A stretch of DNA of 64,000 nt from Planctomycetes bacterium MalM25 (GTDB taxonomy: Bacteria; Planctomycetota; Planctomycetia; Pirellulales; Lacipirellulaceae): NCBI GenBank assembly GCA_007745835.1, contig CP036424.1, positions 1,325,001 through 1,389,000 on the forward strand, in the 5' to 3' direction. The position numbers and the translations under genes were made by a program. Position 1 is the stretch's first letter. The number at the start of each line of letters is the position of its first letter. Under the pieces are notes generated by a model, which did no database searches, was not told where the DNA came from, and saw nothing but the letters and a program-made list of their open reading frames with translations. Positions 1 to 9,279 of the stretch are shown here, one piece after another.

Positions 1-1
1 C

Positions 2-871
2 GCCGCACGGCGTTACGAACGCGTGGTGCAGGTGGGCACCCAGCAACGCACGATGGAGATGGATCGCTTCGCGTGCGAGCTGGTGCGCGACGGGGGGATC
101 GGCGAGCTGCACGCGGTCGAGTGCGTGAACTACGGCAGCGCACAGCCCTACCCGGCGGAAGGTCTCCCCGAGGAGCCGGTCCCCGAGGGGATGGACTGGG
201 ACGTCTGGCTCGGCTGCGCCCCGCATCGGCCGTACAACAAGCGGCTCTGCGATTGGGTCTCCCAGAAGTCCAGTGGCTGGCAGGGGTGGCGTGACTACCA
301 CGTCGGCGGGATCGGCGGCATGGGCGCCCACTCGCTCGACATGGTGCAGTACGCCCTCGGCATGGACGACAGCGGTCCGGTCGAGTTGTGGCCCAAGGGG
401 GTCGACGCGGCGGGCATACGCCGTGTCGATTTCCGCTACGCGAACGGCGTTGAGGTCCGTTCGAGTTACCCCAGCAAGCGGCCGTTCCGGGGCCCGCGTC
501 TGGGGGCGATCTTCGTCGGCTCGAAATGCAAGATCGAGATCAACCGCAACCGCTTCGTGACCAACCCGGTCGACTTCGTCAAAGACGGCCCCCCCGCCGA
601 GCTGGCGGAGAAGTGGGAAGGGCCGGGGTGGATCGCGCGAGACCACGTCGCTGACTGGCTCGACGCGATCAAGACCCGCCGCCGACCGAACGCCGACGTG
701 GAGATCGGCCACCGCACGGCGACGGTGTACCACCTGATCAGCATCACCCGGCTGCTGAACCGTCGCCTCAAGTGGGACCCGATCGCCGAACGCTTCCCCG
801 AGGACGACGAGGCGAATGCGCTGCTCGAAATGCCTCGAAGAAAGGGCTGGGAGCTGCCGGAGGTCGTGTGA
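2..871 (+). CDS. Gfo/Idh/MocA family oxidoreductase, 5' truncated by window edge
   Basis: The reading frame is open at the left edge and ends at a TGA at 869-871, so only the C-terminal 289 residues are visible. The first residues (RVVQVGTQQR) match the conserved stretch that follows the EKP motif in NAD(P)-dependent Gfo/Idh/MocA oxidoreductases; the complete paralogue at 38142-39542 carries almost the same string (RVVQVGTQQRS). Also visible are a DWDVWLG segment and GGIGGMGAHSLDMVQYALG, the histidine-containing stretch typical of the planctomycete sugar-oxidoreductase subfamily. The Rossmann domain lies outside the window. An internal GTG at 23 could be mistaken for the start, but homology continues upstream of it. 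Substrate is not deducible; a sugar or sugar derivative is the family expectation. It ends 12 bp before a convergent gene. Confidence 0.9.
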   Translation, partial: AARRYERVVQVGTQQRTMEMDRFACELVRDGGIGELHAVECVNYGSAQPYPAEGLPEEPVPEGMDWDVWLGCAPHRPYNKRLCDWVSQKSSGWQGWRDYHVGGIGGMGAHSLDMVQYALGMDDSGPVELWPKGVDAAGIRRVDFRYANGVEVRSSYPSKRPFRGPRLGAIFVGSKCKIEINRNRFVTNPVDFVKDGPPAELAEKWEGPGWIARDHVADWLDAIKTRRRPNADVEIGHRTATVYHLISITRLLNRRLKWDPIAERFPEDDEANALLEMPRRKGWELPEVV

Positions 872-883
872 CACGGGACGGGG

Positions 884-1888
884 TCATAACCCCTCGAGCA
901 CGTTCTTGCCAATCGCCCGACCGCTCTCCTGGATCGTGTGGGCCTCCTTGAGGCTTTCCACGCTCATCTTGCCGAGGTTGTTGGTGACCGTGGAGATCAG
1001 CTCACCCCGGTCGAGCATTTCGGAGACCCGCGTGAGCAGCTCGTGCTGCTTCGCCAGGTCGGCGGTCTGGAACATCGAGCGGGTGAACATGAACTCCCAG
1101 CTGAAGTGGAGCGCCTTCTGCTTGCCCGGCAGGATGTCGAGGTGCGATGGGTCGTCGATGAACGCGACGTGACCGCGGGGTTCGATCATCTCAAGGATCG
1201 CGGGGAAGTGCCCCTCGGTCCCGGTCAGCGAAGCGACGAAGCTTGGCTGGAGATTGAGAGCGCCCATCTGATCGACCAACGATTCGCGGTGGTTGATCAC
1301 GTGGTCGGCGCCCATCTTCTCGACCCAGGCGATCGTTTCGGGGCGCGACGCCGTGGCGACGACGGTCAGCCCGGTGAGCTTCTTGGCGAGTTGGATGAGG
1401 ATCGAACCGACCCCGCCCGCACCGCCGAGGATCAGCAGGGTTTGTCCCCCGCCGGCGCCCTCTTCGATGCCCAGAGAATCGAAGAGAAGCTCCCAAGCGG
1501 TGATCGAGGTGAGTGGCAGGCCGGCTGCCTCGGCAAAGCCGAGCGACTCCGGTTTCTTGCCGACGATCCGCTCGTCGACCGCGTGCAGCTCGCTGTTCGT
1601 GCCGGGCCGCGTCAGGTCGCCGGCGTAGAAGACCTGGTCGCCGACGCGGAAGTTGCGGACCTCGGCCCCCACGTCGCGGACCACGCCCGCGGCGTCGTAG
1701 CCCAGGACCTTGGGCTCGCCCTCGGGCTCGGCGCGGACGCGGACCTTGGTGTCGACCGGGTTGACCGACACGCCCCGCACCTCGACCAGCAGGTCGCGTG
1801 GGCCGACCTCGGGCGCGGGCGCGTCGAACTCGACGAGTGAATCGGGTTCCGAGATGGGGCCGGTCTTGGGGTAGCCGATCGCTTTCAT
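884..1888 (-). CDS. Zinc-type alcohol dehydrogenase-like / quinone oxidoreductase family protein
   Basis: A 334-residue medium-chain dehydrogenase/reductase. The N-terminal GroES-like half contains [11 protein letters not shown], and the nucleotide-binding half has the glycine-rich [16 protein letters not shown] loop around residue 155. The cysteine/histidine cluster of a structural zinc site is not evident, as in the zinc-type-like branch of this superfamily, which usually works as an NADPH-dependent quinone or enone reductase in the cytoplasm. The ATG at 1888 overlaps the TGA of the upstream sulfatase in an ATGA, so translation is probably coupled. It is the last gene of a leftward operon with the beta-helix and sulfatase genes, which could mean it handles a product released by them; that is inference. 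Confidence 0.88.
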   Translation of the reverse strand: MKAIGYPKTGPISEPDSLVEFDAPAPEVGPRDLLVEVRGVSVNPVDTKVRVRAEPEGEPKVLGYDAAGVVRDVGAEVRNFRVGDQVFYAGDLTRPGTNSELHAVDERIVGKKPESLGFAEAAGLPLTSITAWELLFDSLGIEEGAGGGQTLLILGGAGGVGSILIQLAKKLTGLTVVATASRPETIAWVEKMGADHVINHRESLVDQMGALNLQPSFVASLTGTEGHFPAILEMIEPRGHVAFIDDPSHLDILPGKQKALHFSWEFMFTRSMFQTADLAKQHELLTRVSEMLDRGELISTVTNNLGKMSVESLKEAHTIQESGRAIGKNVLEGL

Positions 1889-3363
1889 GGCTTTCCGTTC
1901 GTAGTTGCCGGGAAGTAATCCGGGTTCTCTTCGTCAACGAGACGTTGCAGCGTTCCGACGACCTCGGGGTGATCGGCGGCGACGTTTCGGGTTTCGTGAG
2001 GATCGTCCGCGTGGTCGAAGAGCATCGCGGCTTGCTGGTTGCTATTGTCGAACGCGGTCAGTCGCCAGCGGTCGGTACGCACGCTGATCGCGTGGCGCCA
2101 GTAGCTGGTGACGAGCGGCTTGCCCCGGTGCGACGGGTCGTCGATCGCCGCCACGAAGCTCTCCCCGTCGAGCCCAGGGGGCCGGGGCAGGCTGGCCAGC
2201 TCACAGAGTGTTGGGTAGATGTCGATGGTCGCGACCAGGGCCTCGGTCGCTTCGCCCGGGGCGGGTTGGTTGGGCCTCTTGACCATGAGGAGTGAGTTAA
2301 GTGAGCGGTCGAAGCAGCTGTGCTTGCCCCAGATCGTGTGATCGCCCAAGTGCCAACCGTGATCGCCCCAGGCGAGGACGATGGTGTTCTTGTTGAGGCC
2401 AGTCCGCTCGAGTTCGTCGAGCACTTTGCCGACCTGCGCGTCCATGTAAGAAACGGCGGCGTAGTACCCGTGCACCAGCTCGCGGGCGTACTCGTTTGAG
2501 AGCCGCTTGCCGGCTCCGCCGAATTCGCGTCCGCCCGGGTACTGACCGAAGAACTCGCGGCTGTCGTGCAGGAACGCGGGATCGACCTCGGCGGGGAGCC
2601 CCGGGTTGGGCGACAGCGGGATGGTGTCGCGGTCGTAGAGGTCCCAGTACTTCTTGGGCGCGGCGAAAGGGAGGTGCGGTTTGAAGAAGCCGACCGCCAT
2701 GAAGAACGGTTCGTCTGACCCTGCCAGGTCGCTCAGCTTGTTGACCGCCCGCCGGGCGAGGCGGCCGTCGGGGTAGTCCTCGTCCTCGACTTCGAGGCGC
2801 TCGTAGGGGGGCATCTTGTCGGCCTTGCGGTCCTTGCCGAAGGCGTAGCCGTGCACTTGGTCTTGCTTGCCCCAGCGGCTCCCTTCGTCGTCGAGGTACT
2901 CGTGCCAGCTGTGGGGTAGCTCGTGCGCGTGGCTCTTGCGCTCTTTGTCGTGGAACCAGCCCCCGCCCTGGTGGCTGATCTTCCCCATGCCGACGGTGTG
3001 GTAGCCGTGCTGCTTGAAGTGGTGGATCACCGTCTCGGGCGAGGCCGGCTCGCTGGAGCCGGCTAGCCGGCTGCCGAGGTAGTGGTGTTGGATCTCCGAT
3101 TGTCGCTTGATGTTCTTGCCCGTCAGAAGGCACGCGCGCGAGGGGCCGCAGGTCGGCACCTGCACGTAGTGGCGGCGGAACAGACGGCTCTGCGCGGCGA
3201 GCCGATCGAGGTTGGGGGTCACCATGATGGGGCGCCCGTACGCCCCGGTTTGCGGCCGCATGTCGTCGATGCAGAGGAGCAGGACGTTGGGCTGATCGGC
3301 GCCGGTGGGCGCCGCGGTGGACGCCAAGAATACCGTGGAAACGGCAAGGATCCCAGGTCGCAT
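1885..3363 (-). CDS. Secreted sulfatase, iduronate-2-sulfatase-like
   Basis: A 492-residue type I (formylglycine-dependent) sulfatase. An N-terminal hydrophobic segment ending near AAPTGA looks like a signal peptide. The mature part opens with [12 protein letters not shown] (metal-binding aspartates), followed by [11 protein letters not shown] and the maturation motif C72-G-P-S-R76, whose cysteine becomes formylglycine. Further metal and sulfate ligands are suggested by [11 protein letters not shown] and KHSCFDRS. Length and motif order fit the iduronate-2-sulfatase group, which removes sulfate esters from glycans. A GTG precedes the ATG directly; I chose the ATG at 3363 because an AGAGG element sits 5 bp upstream of it. 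It lies 30 bp after the beta-helix gene and overlaps the following dehydrogenase by 4 bp. Confidence 0.93.
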   Translation of the reverse strand: MRPGILAVSTVFLASTAAPTGADQPNVLLLCIDDMRPQTGAYGRPIMVTPNLDRLAAQSRLFRRHYVQVPTCGPSRACLLTGKNIKRQSEIQHHYLGSRLAGSSEPASPETVIHHFKQHGYHTVGMGKISHQGGGWFHDKERKSHAHELPHSWHEYLDDEGSRWGKQDQVHGYAFGKDRKADKMPPYERLEVEDEDYPDGRLARRAVNKLSDLAGSDEPFFMAVGFFKPHLPFAAPKKYWDLYDRDTIPLSPNPGLPAEVDPAFLHDSREFFGQYPGGREFGGAGKRLSNEYARELVHGYYAAVSYMDAQVGKVLDELERTGLNKNTIVLAWGDHGWHLGDHTIWGKHSCFDRSLNSLLMVKRPNQPAPGEATEALVATIDIYPTLCELASLPRPPGLDGESFVAAIDDPSHRGKPLVTSYWRHAISVRTDRWRLTAFDNSNQQAAMLFDHADDPHETRNVAADHPEVVGTLQRLVDEENPDYFPATTNGKP

Positions 3364-3393
3364 CACGGCCTCTTCGAGCAGGGAATGGGGTGT

Positions 3394-5697
3394 CTAGCCG
3401 CCCCCCCGGCGGCGTAGGGCCGTGACCAACCCCGCTATCAGGGTCAGCCCGAAGGCCCTCGGTTCCGGCGTCGGGGTGGCGAGTGTCGACGAGGACGTGG
3501 CGCCGTAGTGAGCCCGCCATTCGGAGTAATCGCCAGCGGACCCCTGGCTGTCTCGCCAGACGGTGTAGTCGGCGGCGTCCACACGGCCGTCCTCGTTGAA
3601 GTCTCCCGCGAGGCCGGTCGCAGGACCAACGTTCACGATCAAGTGAGCCCAGTCAATGGCCCGGTTGTTGGAGAGCACGCCGTTGAGTTGACCGTCCTGC
3701 AGGTAGTCGAGGTCGCCGACCAGTTCCAGGGTGAGCACCTGCAAGCCGCCCTCGAAGATCGGCCCCCACTCACCGGGGGCGAAGCTGAGCGGCGCCTCGG
3801 TCTGGTCGAGCCAGAGCAGATCGTCGTCGCTGCTGGCCCCGCCCCGCCGCTTCATGCCGAGGGTCAGCACCGCCGAGTTGACCTGCTCGTCCTCCGCCAG
3901 CTCGTATTCGATCGTGAAGGGGACACGCCGCCCGAAGGCGTCCTCGTCGAACGCCGCGATCGCCTGCGTGGAGTGGAACGGGTCGCTCAGCGAGCCGATC
4001 GCCGTGAGCCAGTCGGCGTCGATCGGCGGCGTGTCGGCGGCGTCGCCGGGTTGGAGCTCGTCGAAGTCGCCGACCCAGTACTCGCGCGACGCTTCGCCGG
4101 CGAAACGCTGCTCTTCAAGCTTCTGGGCGAGGTACAGGCTGTCGAGCGGGTTCTCGGGGTCGTTGAACGTGACACGCGTCCCGAAGGAGTCGATGATCGC
4201 TCCCGTCGGGTCCGGTGAGCTCGAATCGCCCGTGGCGCCGATGAGGTAGTTGTTCGCCCCCGGAGGGCTCGCGATCTGGAACTCACTGGAATTGGAGTTC
4301 CAGAGGACGGTGTGCGCGCCGCGCCAGCCGTGCGTGCCATCCCGTGAAGAGCGGCGGGCCTCGAAGCCCCCGTCGTCGTCCAGGTTGTCGTAGAGCGCTC
4401 CGGTCGAGTAGGTGGTATGCGGCCCGCTCCGCGTGAACGCGTTGGTGGACACGCCGTTGAAGAAGACGTTCGGCCCCCGGTTGAAGCCGTTGAAGGTCGT
4501 GTTGTTGATGAACGCCCGCCGCGCCGAGTCGGCCTCCAGATCGCGCATCAGGCTCAACGAGCCAGTGATGTTAAACCCGTAACGGCGGCCGCCGGTGACC
4601 ACCGAGACGGGGTCGATGAAGCGGGCGTCTTCGACGGTGATCGACCGCGAAACGATGCCGACCGAGACGGCCGAGCTCTTCAGGTGCCGCCCCGTAACGT
4701 CGCGCGCCCACGACTCTTCGGCGTGCGAGAACTGCACGAAGGTGTTGGCGTGGTCCTCGTCGTCGAACTGCGTTCGTCCGCTGTAGACGCCCGTCTCGTT
4801 CGCGTTGAAGACGCTGTCGCCCCGGATGCTCTCGATGCCCACGTGCGACACCCGGCGGTCGTTGTAGTGCTCGATCGTGCCGTTGCTGCGCGGGTCGATG
4901 CTGGCCGAGAGCGGCGCGTCGATGAAGACCCGGTCGCCCTCGATCCGCGTGACGCGGCGTTCTTGCTGGAAGGTGAAGCGGTTCTCCGAAAGGTTCCAGC
5001 CCAGGTTCTCTCCCGACGGGTCGTCGGCGAAGTGGGACGTGACGTAATCGAACCAAGCCTGGGTCGGCGTCCGCTTCACGTTGATCCAATCGCCCACCGC
5101 GTAGCCCGCCGGGTCGGCGACCCGGAAGCTCGTCGCGCCGGCGGGGACCACCTCGTCCAGGATGCCGACCGATGAGCCCTGGCGGAACAGGTTGTTGGCG
5201 TACTGATCGAAGTTGCCCACCTCGATCAGGTTGATCTGCTGGGTCGAGGTGGAACGCAGGATCGTGTTCGACGCGGGCGAGGCGTCGTCCCCCACGCCAC
5301 GCAGGATCACGCCGCTCACGCCGATCCGGAGCGTGTCGCTGATGTCGAACTGCCCGGACGCGAGCTGAACCACGCCGCGGAAGCCGGCCGCGTTGAGCGG
5401 CATCCCGGCGACCAGGTCGATGGCGGCCTGGATCCGGGCGCGGTTGTCTCCGGGGATCGGCGCGACGTTCACGACCCGGTTGGAAGGGACCAGGCTGCCG
5501 ACGTCGGGCAGCGGGGCGCCTCGCTGGTAGCCCGCCGAGGAGTAATCCAGCAGCCGGTCGCCGCGGTGGTCCATCTGGTAGAGCAGGCGTCCGCTCTGGC
5601 CGTATCGGACCCACTGGCTCGATTGGCCGAGGCTCACCGGGCCGACGAGCAATATGGCGAGCAGGGCGAGGGGGGCGCGCTGAAGGAGGGGGCGCAT
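3394..5697 (-). CDS. Exported right-handed beta-helix protein with dockerin-like repeat and PEP-CTERM tail
   Basis: A 767-residue secreted protein. The start has a signal peptide (MRPLLQRAPLALLAILLVG). Residues about 85-400 have the pattern of a pectate-lyase-like parallel beta-helix, for example GVVQLASGQFDISDTLRIG and GVILRGVGDDASPASNTIL, as in families that act on or bind polysaccharides. Near the C-terminus GDFNEDGRVDAADYTVWRD is a dockerin-type calcium-binding repeat, followed by TPEPRAFGLTLIAGLVTAL and an RRR tail, a PEP-CTERM sorting signal. Only one clear dockerin half is visible. It is the first gene of an operon with a sulfatase and a dehydrogenase, suggesting work on a sulfated or uronic-acid-containing polymer. 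I cannot assign a catalytic site, so it may be a binding protein rather than a lyase. Confidence 0.82.
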   Translation of the reverse strand: MRPLLQRAPLALLAILLVGPVSLGQSSQWVRYGQSGRLLYQMDHRGDRLLDYSSAGYQRGAPLPDVGSLVPSNRVVNVAPIPGDNRARIQAAIDLVAGMPLNAAGFRGVVQLASGQFDISDTLRIGVSGVILRGVGDDASPASNTILRSTSTQQINLIEVGNFDQYANNLFRQGSSVGILDEVVPAGATSFRVADPAGYAVGDWINVKRTPTQAWFDYVTSHFADDPSGENLGWNLSENRFTFQQERRVTRIEGDRVFIDAPLSASIDPRSNGTIEHYNDRRVSHVGIESIRGDSVFNANETGVYSGRTQFDDEDHANTFVQFSHAEESWARDVTGRHLKSSAVSVGIVSRSITVEDARFIDPVSVVTGGRRYGFNITGSLSLMRDLEADSARRAFINNTTFNGFNRGPNVFFNGVSTNAFTRSGPHTTYSTGALYDNLDDDGGFEARRSSRDGTHGWRGAHTVLWNSNSSEFQIASPPGANNYLIGATGDSSSPDPTGAIIDSFGTRVTFNDPENPLDSLYLAQKLEEQRFAGEASREYWVGDFDELQPGDAADTPPIDADWLTAIGSLSDPFHSTQAIAAFDEDAFGRRVPFTIEYELAEDEQVNSAVLTLGMKRRGGASSDDDLLWLDQTEAPLSFAPGEWGPIFEGGLQVLTLELVGDLDYLQDGQLNGVLSNNRAIDWAHLIVNVGPATGLAGDFNEDGRVDAADYTVWRDSQGSAGDYSEWRAHYGATSSSTLATPTPEPRAFGLTLIAGLVTALRRRGGG

Positions 5698-5891
5698 GCG
5701 CAGGCTCTTCTCAGGGGGTCAGCGGAGGGACGCCCCCGGGCGAAGGGGTTCCAAGCCGTCGCCCTGGGCAGAGACGCGAAAGGCTCTAGCCGAGGCGGCA
5801 CTCCGAGGATTCCGCCCCGCACCCTTCCGCATACGGGGTATGGTCCGCGAAACCCTGCCGCTTACCGGTCAATCCACGAAAAAGCGCGTGC

Positions 5892-6935
5892 TCACTGGGG
5901 CGGCGGGGGCAGCGTCAGCGACGACGCGGTCTGGCTCAGCAACTGCTGGTAGTGGTGCAGCAGGCCGTGGACCGTCTTGAACTCGGGCCGCGATGCGAGC
6001 TGGGCGTACCGCGGATCGGCCGCCACTTGGTCGAAGCGACCGGCGACCGCGGCGAGCGCCTCGGGGCTGGGGTGCCCCGATTCTTGAAAGACCTCCGCGG
6101 GCATCGACAGGTGGCTCTGCCACGCCGGGTCGAGCAGGCGGTAGAGCCGGGGCGAGAACTCGGCGAGCTGGTCGCGGATGGCGGCCTCCTCGTCGAGCGC
6201 GACCCGGCCCCCGACGACGGGCGTTGCGGTGGCGGCGGTCGGCTGCGATCCGGGTTGCGGCTGGGGTGGTTTCACCTGGGTGACCACCTTGCTGACGAGT
6301 TGCTCCGCTTCGGCGGGCACGACCGGCGCCGGCACGCCGGGCGGGCGGTAGTAGGCGGTCGTGGCGGGCTGATCGATCTTCAACACCGAACCGTCGAGCG
6401 ACACGCCGGCGAACAGGCCACGGCTCCGTGAGTAGGAATAAATCTCGGCTCCGAAGGTCGAGTCGGTCGCCGCCGCGGCCTGGCGTCCGACCGGTCCGGC
6501 GGCAGCCGCGGCGTCGGCGCCGAGGGTCAGCTTGCCGGCGAGCAGGGAGTCGATGCTTCGTTGGGTGCGGTAGATCAGGACGAGGTCGGTCGACTGAACC
6601 CCCGCCTGCCAGCCGATGTTGCCGCCGGTGATGGAGAGGAAGATCGGCGCGTGCCACACGCCCTGGCGGTCGCGGGTGACGACCACGCCGCGGCCGTAGC
6701 GGGCGCCGACGATGAAGCCCCCCTTCACAACGCGCGGGATGATCGCCACGCCCTCGGCGCCCTCAAGCATTGCCTTGGGGATGCCTTGGCCGGGGATGTT
6801 GAGCATCTCCTCAAAGACGGTGGTCGCCTCGGTGATGATCCGTTGCTCGTCGGTCGGCCCCGGGGGAGGGGGGACTTGGGCGACGAGCGGGGCGACGGCC
6901 AGGAGCGTCAGGGCGAGAGCGAGGGGGCGGATCAT
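5892..6935 (-). CDS. SYLF (Ysc84-type lipid-binding) domain exported protein
   Basis: 347 residues from the ATG at 6935, which places a signal peptide (MIRPLALALTLLAVAPLVA) at the start; an upstream in-frame start would put arginine/proline-rich residues before it. Residues about 30-220 form a SYLF domain: IPKAMLEGAEGVAIIPRVVK, then GARYGRGVVVTRD, ITGGNIGWQAGVQSTDLVL and YSYSRSRGLFAGVSLDGS are the family landmarks. SYLF domains bind phosphoinositides or other lipids in eukaryotes; bacterial members are exported and of uncertain role. The C-terminal 125 residues are helical, unrecognised, and end in a proline run. The gene stands alone, 194 bp upstream of the beta-helix operon. Confidence 0.88.
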   Translation of the reverse strand: MIRPLALALTLLAVAPLVAQVPPPPGPTDEQRIITEATTVFEEMLNIPGQGIPKAMLEGAEGVAIIPRVVKGGFIVGARYGRGVVVTRDRQGVWHAPIFLSITGGNIGWQAGVQSTDLVLIYRTQRSIDSLLAGKLTLGADAAAAAGPVGRQAAAATDSTFGAEIYSYSRSRGLFAGVSLDGSVLKIDQPATTAYYRPPGVPAPVVPAEAEQLVSKVVTQVKPPQPQPGSQPTAATATPVVGGRVALDEEAAIRDQLAEFSPRLYRLLDPAWQSHLSMPAEVFQESGHPSPEALAAVAGRFDQVAADPRYAQLASRPEFKTVHGLLHHYQQLLSQTASSLTLPPPPQ

Positions 6936-6984
6936 GGCGCGGCTGCCGGGGCGTCGGGGGTTGCGCGGGATAGGGGGTCCACGC

Positions 6985-7014
6985 AACGTATGCCGACCGG
7001 CCAGCCGCGGACAA
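6985..7014 (-). promoter_or_regulatory. Possible sigma70-type promoter of the SYLF gene
   Basis: On the minus strand TTGTCC (7014-7009) and TACGTT (6990-6985) are separated by 18 bp and lie about 50 bp upstream of the ATG at 6935. The match is partial, so this is a suggestion from sequence only. Confidence 0.35.
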
Positions 7015-7056
7015 GATCAGCTTGCCCCGATCCCCCCTCCAGGCCGCTCCGTTGGG

Positions 7057-7062
7057 TATAAT
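7057..7062 (+). promoter_or_regulatory. Consensus -10 box TATAAT upstream of a small membrane protein gene
   Basis: A perfect TATAAT in GC-rich surroundings, 69 bp before the ATG at 7131. No good -35 element is seen at the usual distance. The match and its position support transcription of the small downstream gene. Confidence 0.45.
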
Positions 7063-7130
7063 TGCGATAGAGGGCCACGCGGGGCGTGGCGGTGGTCGCC
7101 GGGCCGGCGTGGCCGCGGAGGGCCCTGACG

Positions 7131-7316
7131 ATGACACACGATAGAACCTGGCTCAGGATGCGGGCCGCGGCGTTCGCTCGGCACGGCGGCGTCGCCGGCG
7201 CCGCGGTGGTCGCGGCGGGCATCGTGACCGGCATGCCGACGCTGCTCGCGATCGGCCTGCTGGCGCTCTGCCTGGCGGCCTACGTGTCGATCTTCTCGAA
7301 AGTCGGCTCGTACTGA
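7131..7316 (+). CDS. Small hydrophobic protein, likely inner-membrane
   Basis: 61 residues from the ATG at 7131, with GGAGG about 10 bp upstream and a consensus -10 box 69 bp upstream. After a basic amphipathic start (TWLRMRAAAFARH) comes a continuous hydrophobic stretch (GGVAGAAVVAAGIVTGMPTL and LAIGLLALCLAAYVSIF) long enough for two closely packed membrane helices with a Gly-Met-Pro turn. I do not recognise a family. It is divergent from the SYLF gene, and the next gene downstream is on the opposite strand, so it appears monocistronic. A longer GTG start at 7086 is possible but overlaps the likely transcription start. Confidence 0.55.
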   Translation: MTHDRTWLRMRAAAFARHGGVAGAAVVAAGIVTGMPTLLAIGLLALCLAAYVSIFSKVGSY

Positions 7317-7435
7317 GTCACTCAACTCGATCCGCTCGGAGTCTTTGACCGCCGGCGTCCGCCGACGGGATCGGGTGAGTTGCAGACCCCGGATTGACCG
7401 CCCCCGATAAGAAAACGCCCGGTGCGAAAACAACA

Positions 7436-7463
7436 GCGGCCCGCGGTTTGAACCGCGGGCCGC
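7436..7463 (-). terminator. Perfect hairpin, likely terminator of the PEP-CTERM gene
   Basis: A 13-bp perfect inverted repeat (7436-7448 with 7451-7463) with a 2-nt centre. On the minus strand it lies about 30 bp past the stop codon at 7494 and is followed by the T-rich run TGTTGTTTTCG, as expected for a Rho-independent terminator of the leftward gene. Confidence 0.75.
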
Positions 7464-7493
7464 CGTCGTTTAATCGGATGGAAAACGGTTGCG

Positions 7494-8774
7494 TTACGCC
7501 GTGCGGCGACGCAGGCCCAACGCGGCCGCCAGGGCGACGCCCATCAGGCCGACCGACGTGGGCTCGGGAACAACCAGCTCGCCAACCGATTCGATCGCGT
7601 TGATGTCGATCACGGCGTAGGCGTTGTCGGTCAGGTTGGGGCTGATGACCAAGTCGCTCAGGGCGTGAGCGTGGTCCCAGGTGTGTCCCCCGTGCTTGAG
7701 GTAGCTCACGCCCGGCACGCCGGTCGAGGCGTCGAGCACGAACAGCTCCGAGCCGGTGGCGTAGTAGCCGTCCGGGTCGGTCGGGTCCGGCATCTGACGG
7801 ATGCTGAAGATGATCTGGTCGCCGGGGGCGCCCGTCGGGTCGCGATCGAACGTGTCGATGTCGCCGTTCACGTCTCGCACCATGAGGGCGTCGATGTTGA
7901 TGGCGGCGTCGCCGTCGATGAAGTCCGGGTAGGGCAGCACACCGGCGCCGACCGGGCCGAGCAGCGTGGTCACGGCGCCGACAATCGTAGCGTGATCGAT
8001 GTAGGGCGTGCCCGACAGGTTCCAGACGCTGGTCGCCGGGGGACCTCCCGCGGCGCCACTACCACTGAAGGCGTCGACCTCAAGCGAGTACTTATCGCCG
8101 TCGCCCTCGGTACCGGGCTCGGGGCCCCAGACCTCGACGCCGTCCACGTCACCGGGCAGCGGCATGCCGTTGATCTCACCCTGCTTGGCCCACGTGCCCA
8201 TCGTTGAAGGGGGGGCGAAGACGCCGGCCAGTTCGTACGAGAGCTCGCCCGCGCCGCCGATCACGTTGCCGTTGGAGATCGGGATCGGTCCCGCCGAGGG
8301 GACGGTCAGTGCCGAGAAGGCGCCGCCTGCGGGGCCGGGGGGGCCCCCGAAGTAGCCGCTGATCATATCGTCGTGCGAGAAGATCAGGTGCGACCGGTCC
8401 TCACCCAGATGGCGGAACAACGCATCGTTGTGGTGCGCGACCGCGTCGACTTGGTCGTCCGGCGTGTAGGTCGGCCGCGTGCCGGTGTAGTCGAGCCCAT
8501 CGGCCGTTCCGCCGATGCCGTCCCAGGCGATGATCTGCTGGGCATCGGGCACGCCGCCGCCGAGGGTCGTTGTTTCGTCGAGGTCGTGGGAGTACTCCTT
8601 GCCGAAGGTGACCGAAGGGGAGATCAGGCCGGGGCCGATCGCCGGGGTGGCGCCGGGCGGCAGGGCGACGGGGGTGTACGGGATCGTTGCGAGGGCGGGG
8701 GTCGCGCTCAGCAGGACGCCGGCGGCCAACAGACGGACACGCTTCATCAGTTCATTAGCGAATAGAACTCTCAT
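7494..8774 (-). CDS. PEP-CTERM sorting-domain protein
   Basis: 426 residues. The ATG at 8774 is preceded by AGGGAG at a 7-bp spacing; upstream in-frame codons look non-coding. A signal peptide (MKRVRLLAAGVLLSATPALA) begins ten residues in. The body is acidic and rich in Asp, Gly and Pro with no clear catalytic motif; it has the look of a structural or binding exported protein. The C-terminus is a classical PEP-CTERM signal: VVPEPTSVGLMGVALAAALG followed by LRRRTA, recognised in the inner membrane by an exosortase. No exosortase gene lies in this window. The gene is monocistronic, with a hairpin terminator after it and a promoter-like element about 265 bp before it. Confidence 0.9.
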   Translation of the reverse strand: MRVLFANELMKRVRLLAAGVLLSATPALATIPYTPVALPPGATPAIGPGLISPSVTFGKEYSHDLDETTTLGGGVPDAQQIIAWDGIGGTADGLDYTGTRPTYTPDDQVDAVAHHNDALFRHLGEDRSHLIFSHDDMISGYFGGPPGPAGGAFSALTVPSAGPIPISNGNVIGGAGELSYELAGVFAPPSTMGTWAKQGEINGMPLPGDVDGVEVWGPEPGTEGDGDKYSLEVDAFSGSGAAGGPPATSVWNLSGTPYIDHATIVGAVTTLLGPVGAGVLPYPDFIDGDAAINIDALMVRDVNGDIDTFDRDPTGAPGDQIIFSIRQMPDPTDPDGYYATGSELFVLDASTGVPGVSYLKHGGHTWDHAHALSDLVISPNLTDNAYAVIDINAIESVGELVVPEPTSVGLMGVALAAALGLRRRTA

Positions 8775-9279
8775 CGGGTGCTCCCTGTGCTGCGAGCCCT
8801 GGGTGGAGGCAGTCGCCGTCGGGGCGGGCTCAACCCCGCGGCGTGCTAGGTCAGACTTGCCTCGCGTTGCGGCGGAGCACTCCGCCACCGAACGGGGTGG
8901 CTGAGTCGCTGACCGGTAGTCAACGCGGGTGACACTCGCCAATCAGGCCCCAAGCACGGAGCCCGACACGCCTCGCCTCTGAGATTCAGAAAAATCAGAA
9001 AAGAGCTTCAGGATGAGCTTCTCGATGATTAGCGGCTGAGCCTAACGCGCTAACCGGGGACGTCAAGGAAATCTTGCCCCAAAGGGTTCTCCCCCCCAGC
9101 CGCCGGGGGGCATTCTAGCCTGCCCGCCTTGGGCGACACGTTCAAAACGTGCGTCTCGGCGTCTCGCAGGCTGGTGAGCTGCGCCTCGATCACGGTGGGA
9201 GAGCCAGGCGGTTCGCCGTGGGGTCGGCAAGCACTACAGTGAAGGGACCTGCACTCCCAACACGCCCCTGCCCACGCCG
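8775..9279. other. Divergent intergenic region between PEP-CTERM gene and hemH
   Basis: 505 bp without a credible gene. On the minus strand it holds a ribosome-binding site near 8782-8787, a TTGACG-N16-TAGGCT promoter-like element at 9066-9039, and a small inverted repeat (TTAGCG...CGCTAA) inside that spacer. No strong promoter for hemH was found. Confidence 0.5.
9039..9066 (-). promoter_or_regulatory. Possible promoter of the PEP-CTERM gene
   Basis: TTGACG (9066-9061) and TAGGCT (9044-9039) on the minus strand with a 16-bp spacer. It would give a leader of about 260 nt before the ATG at 8774. The -35 box is good and the -10 box is weak. Confidence 0.35.
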
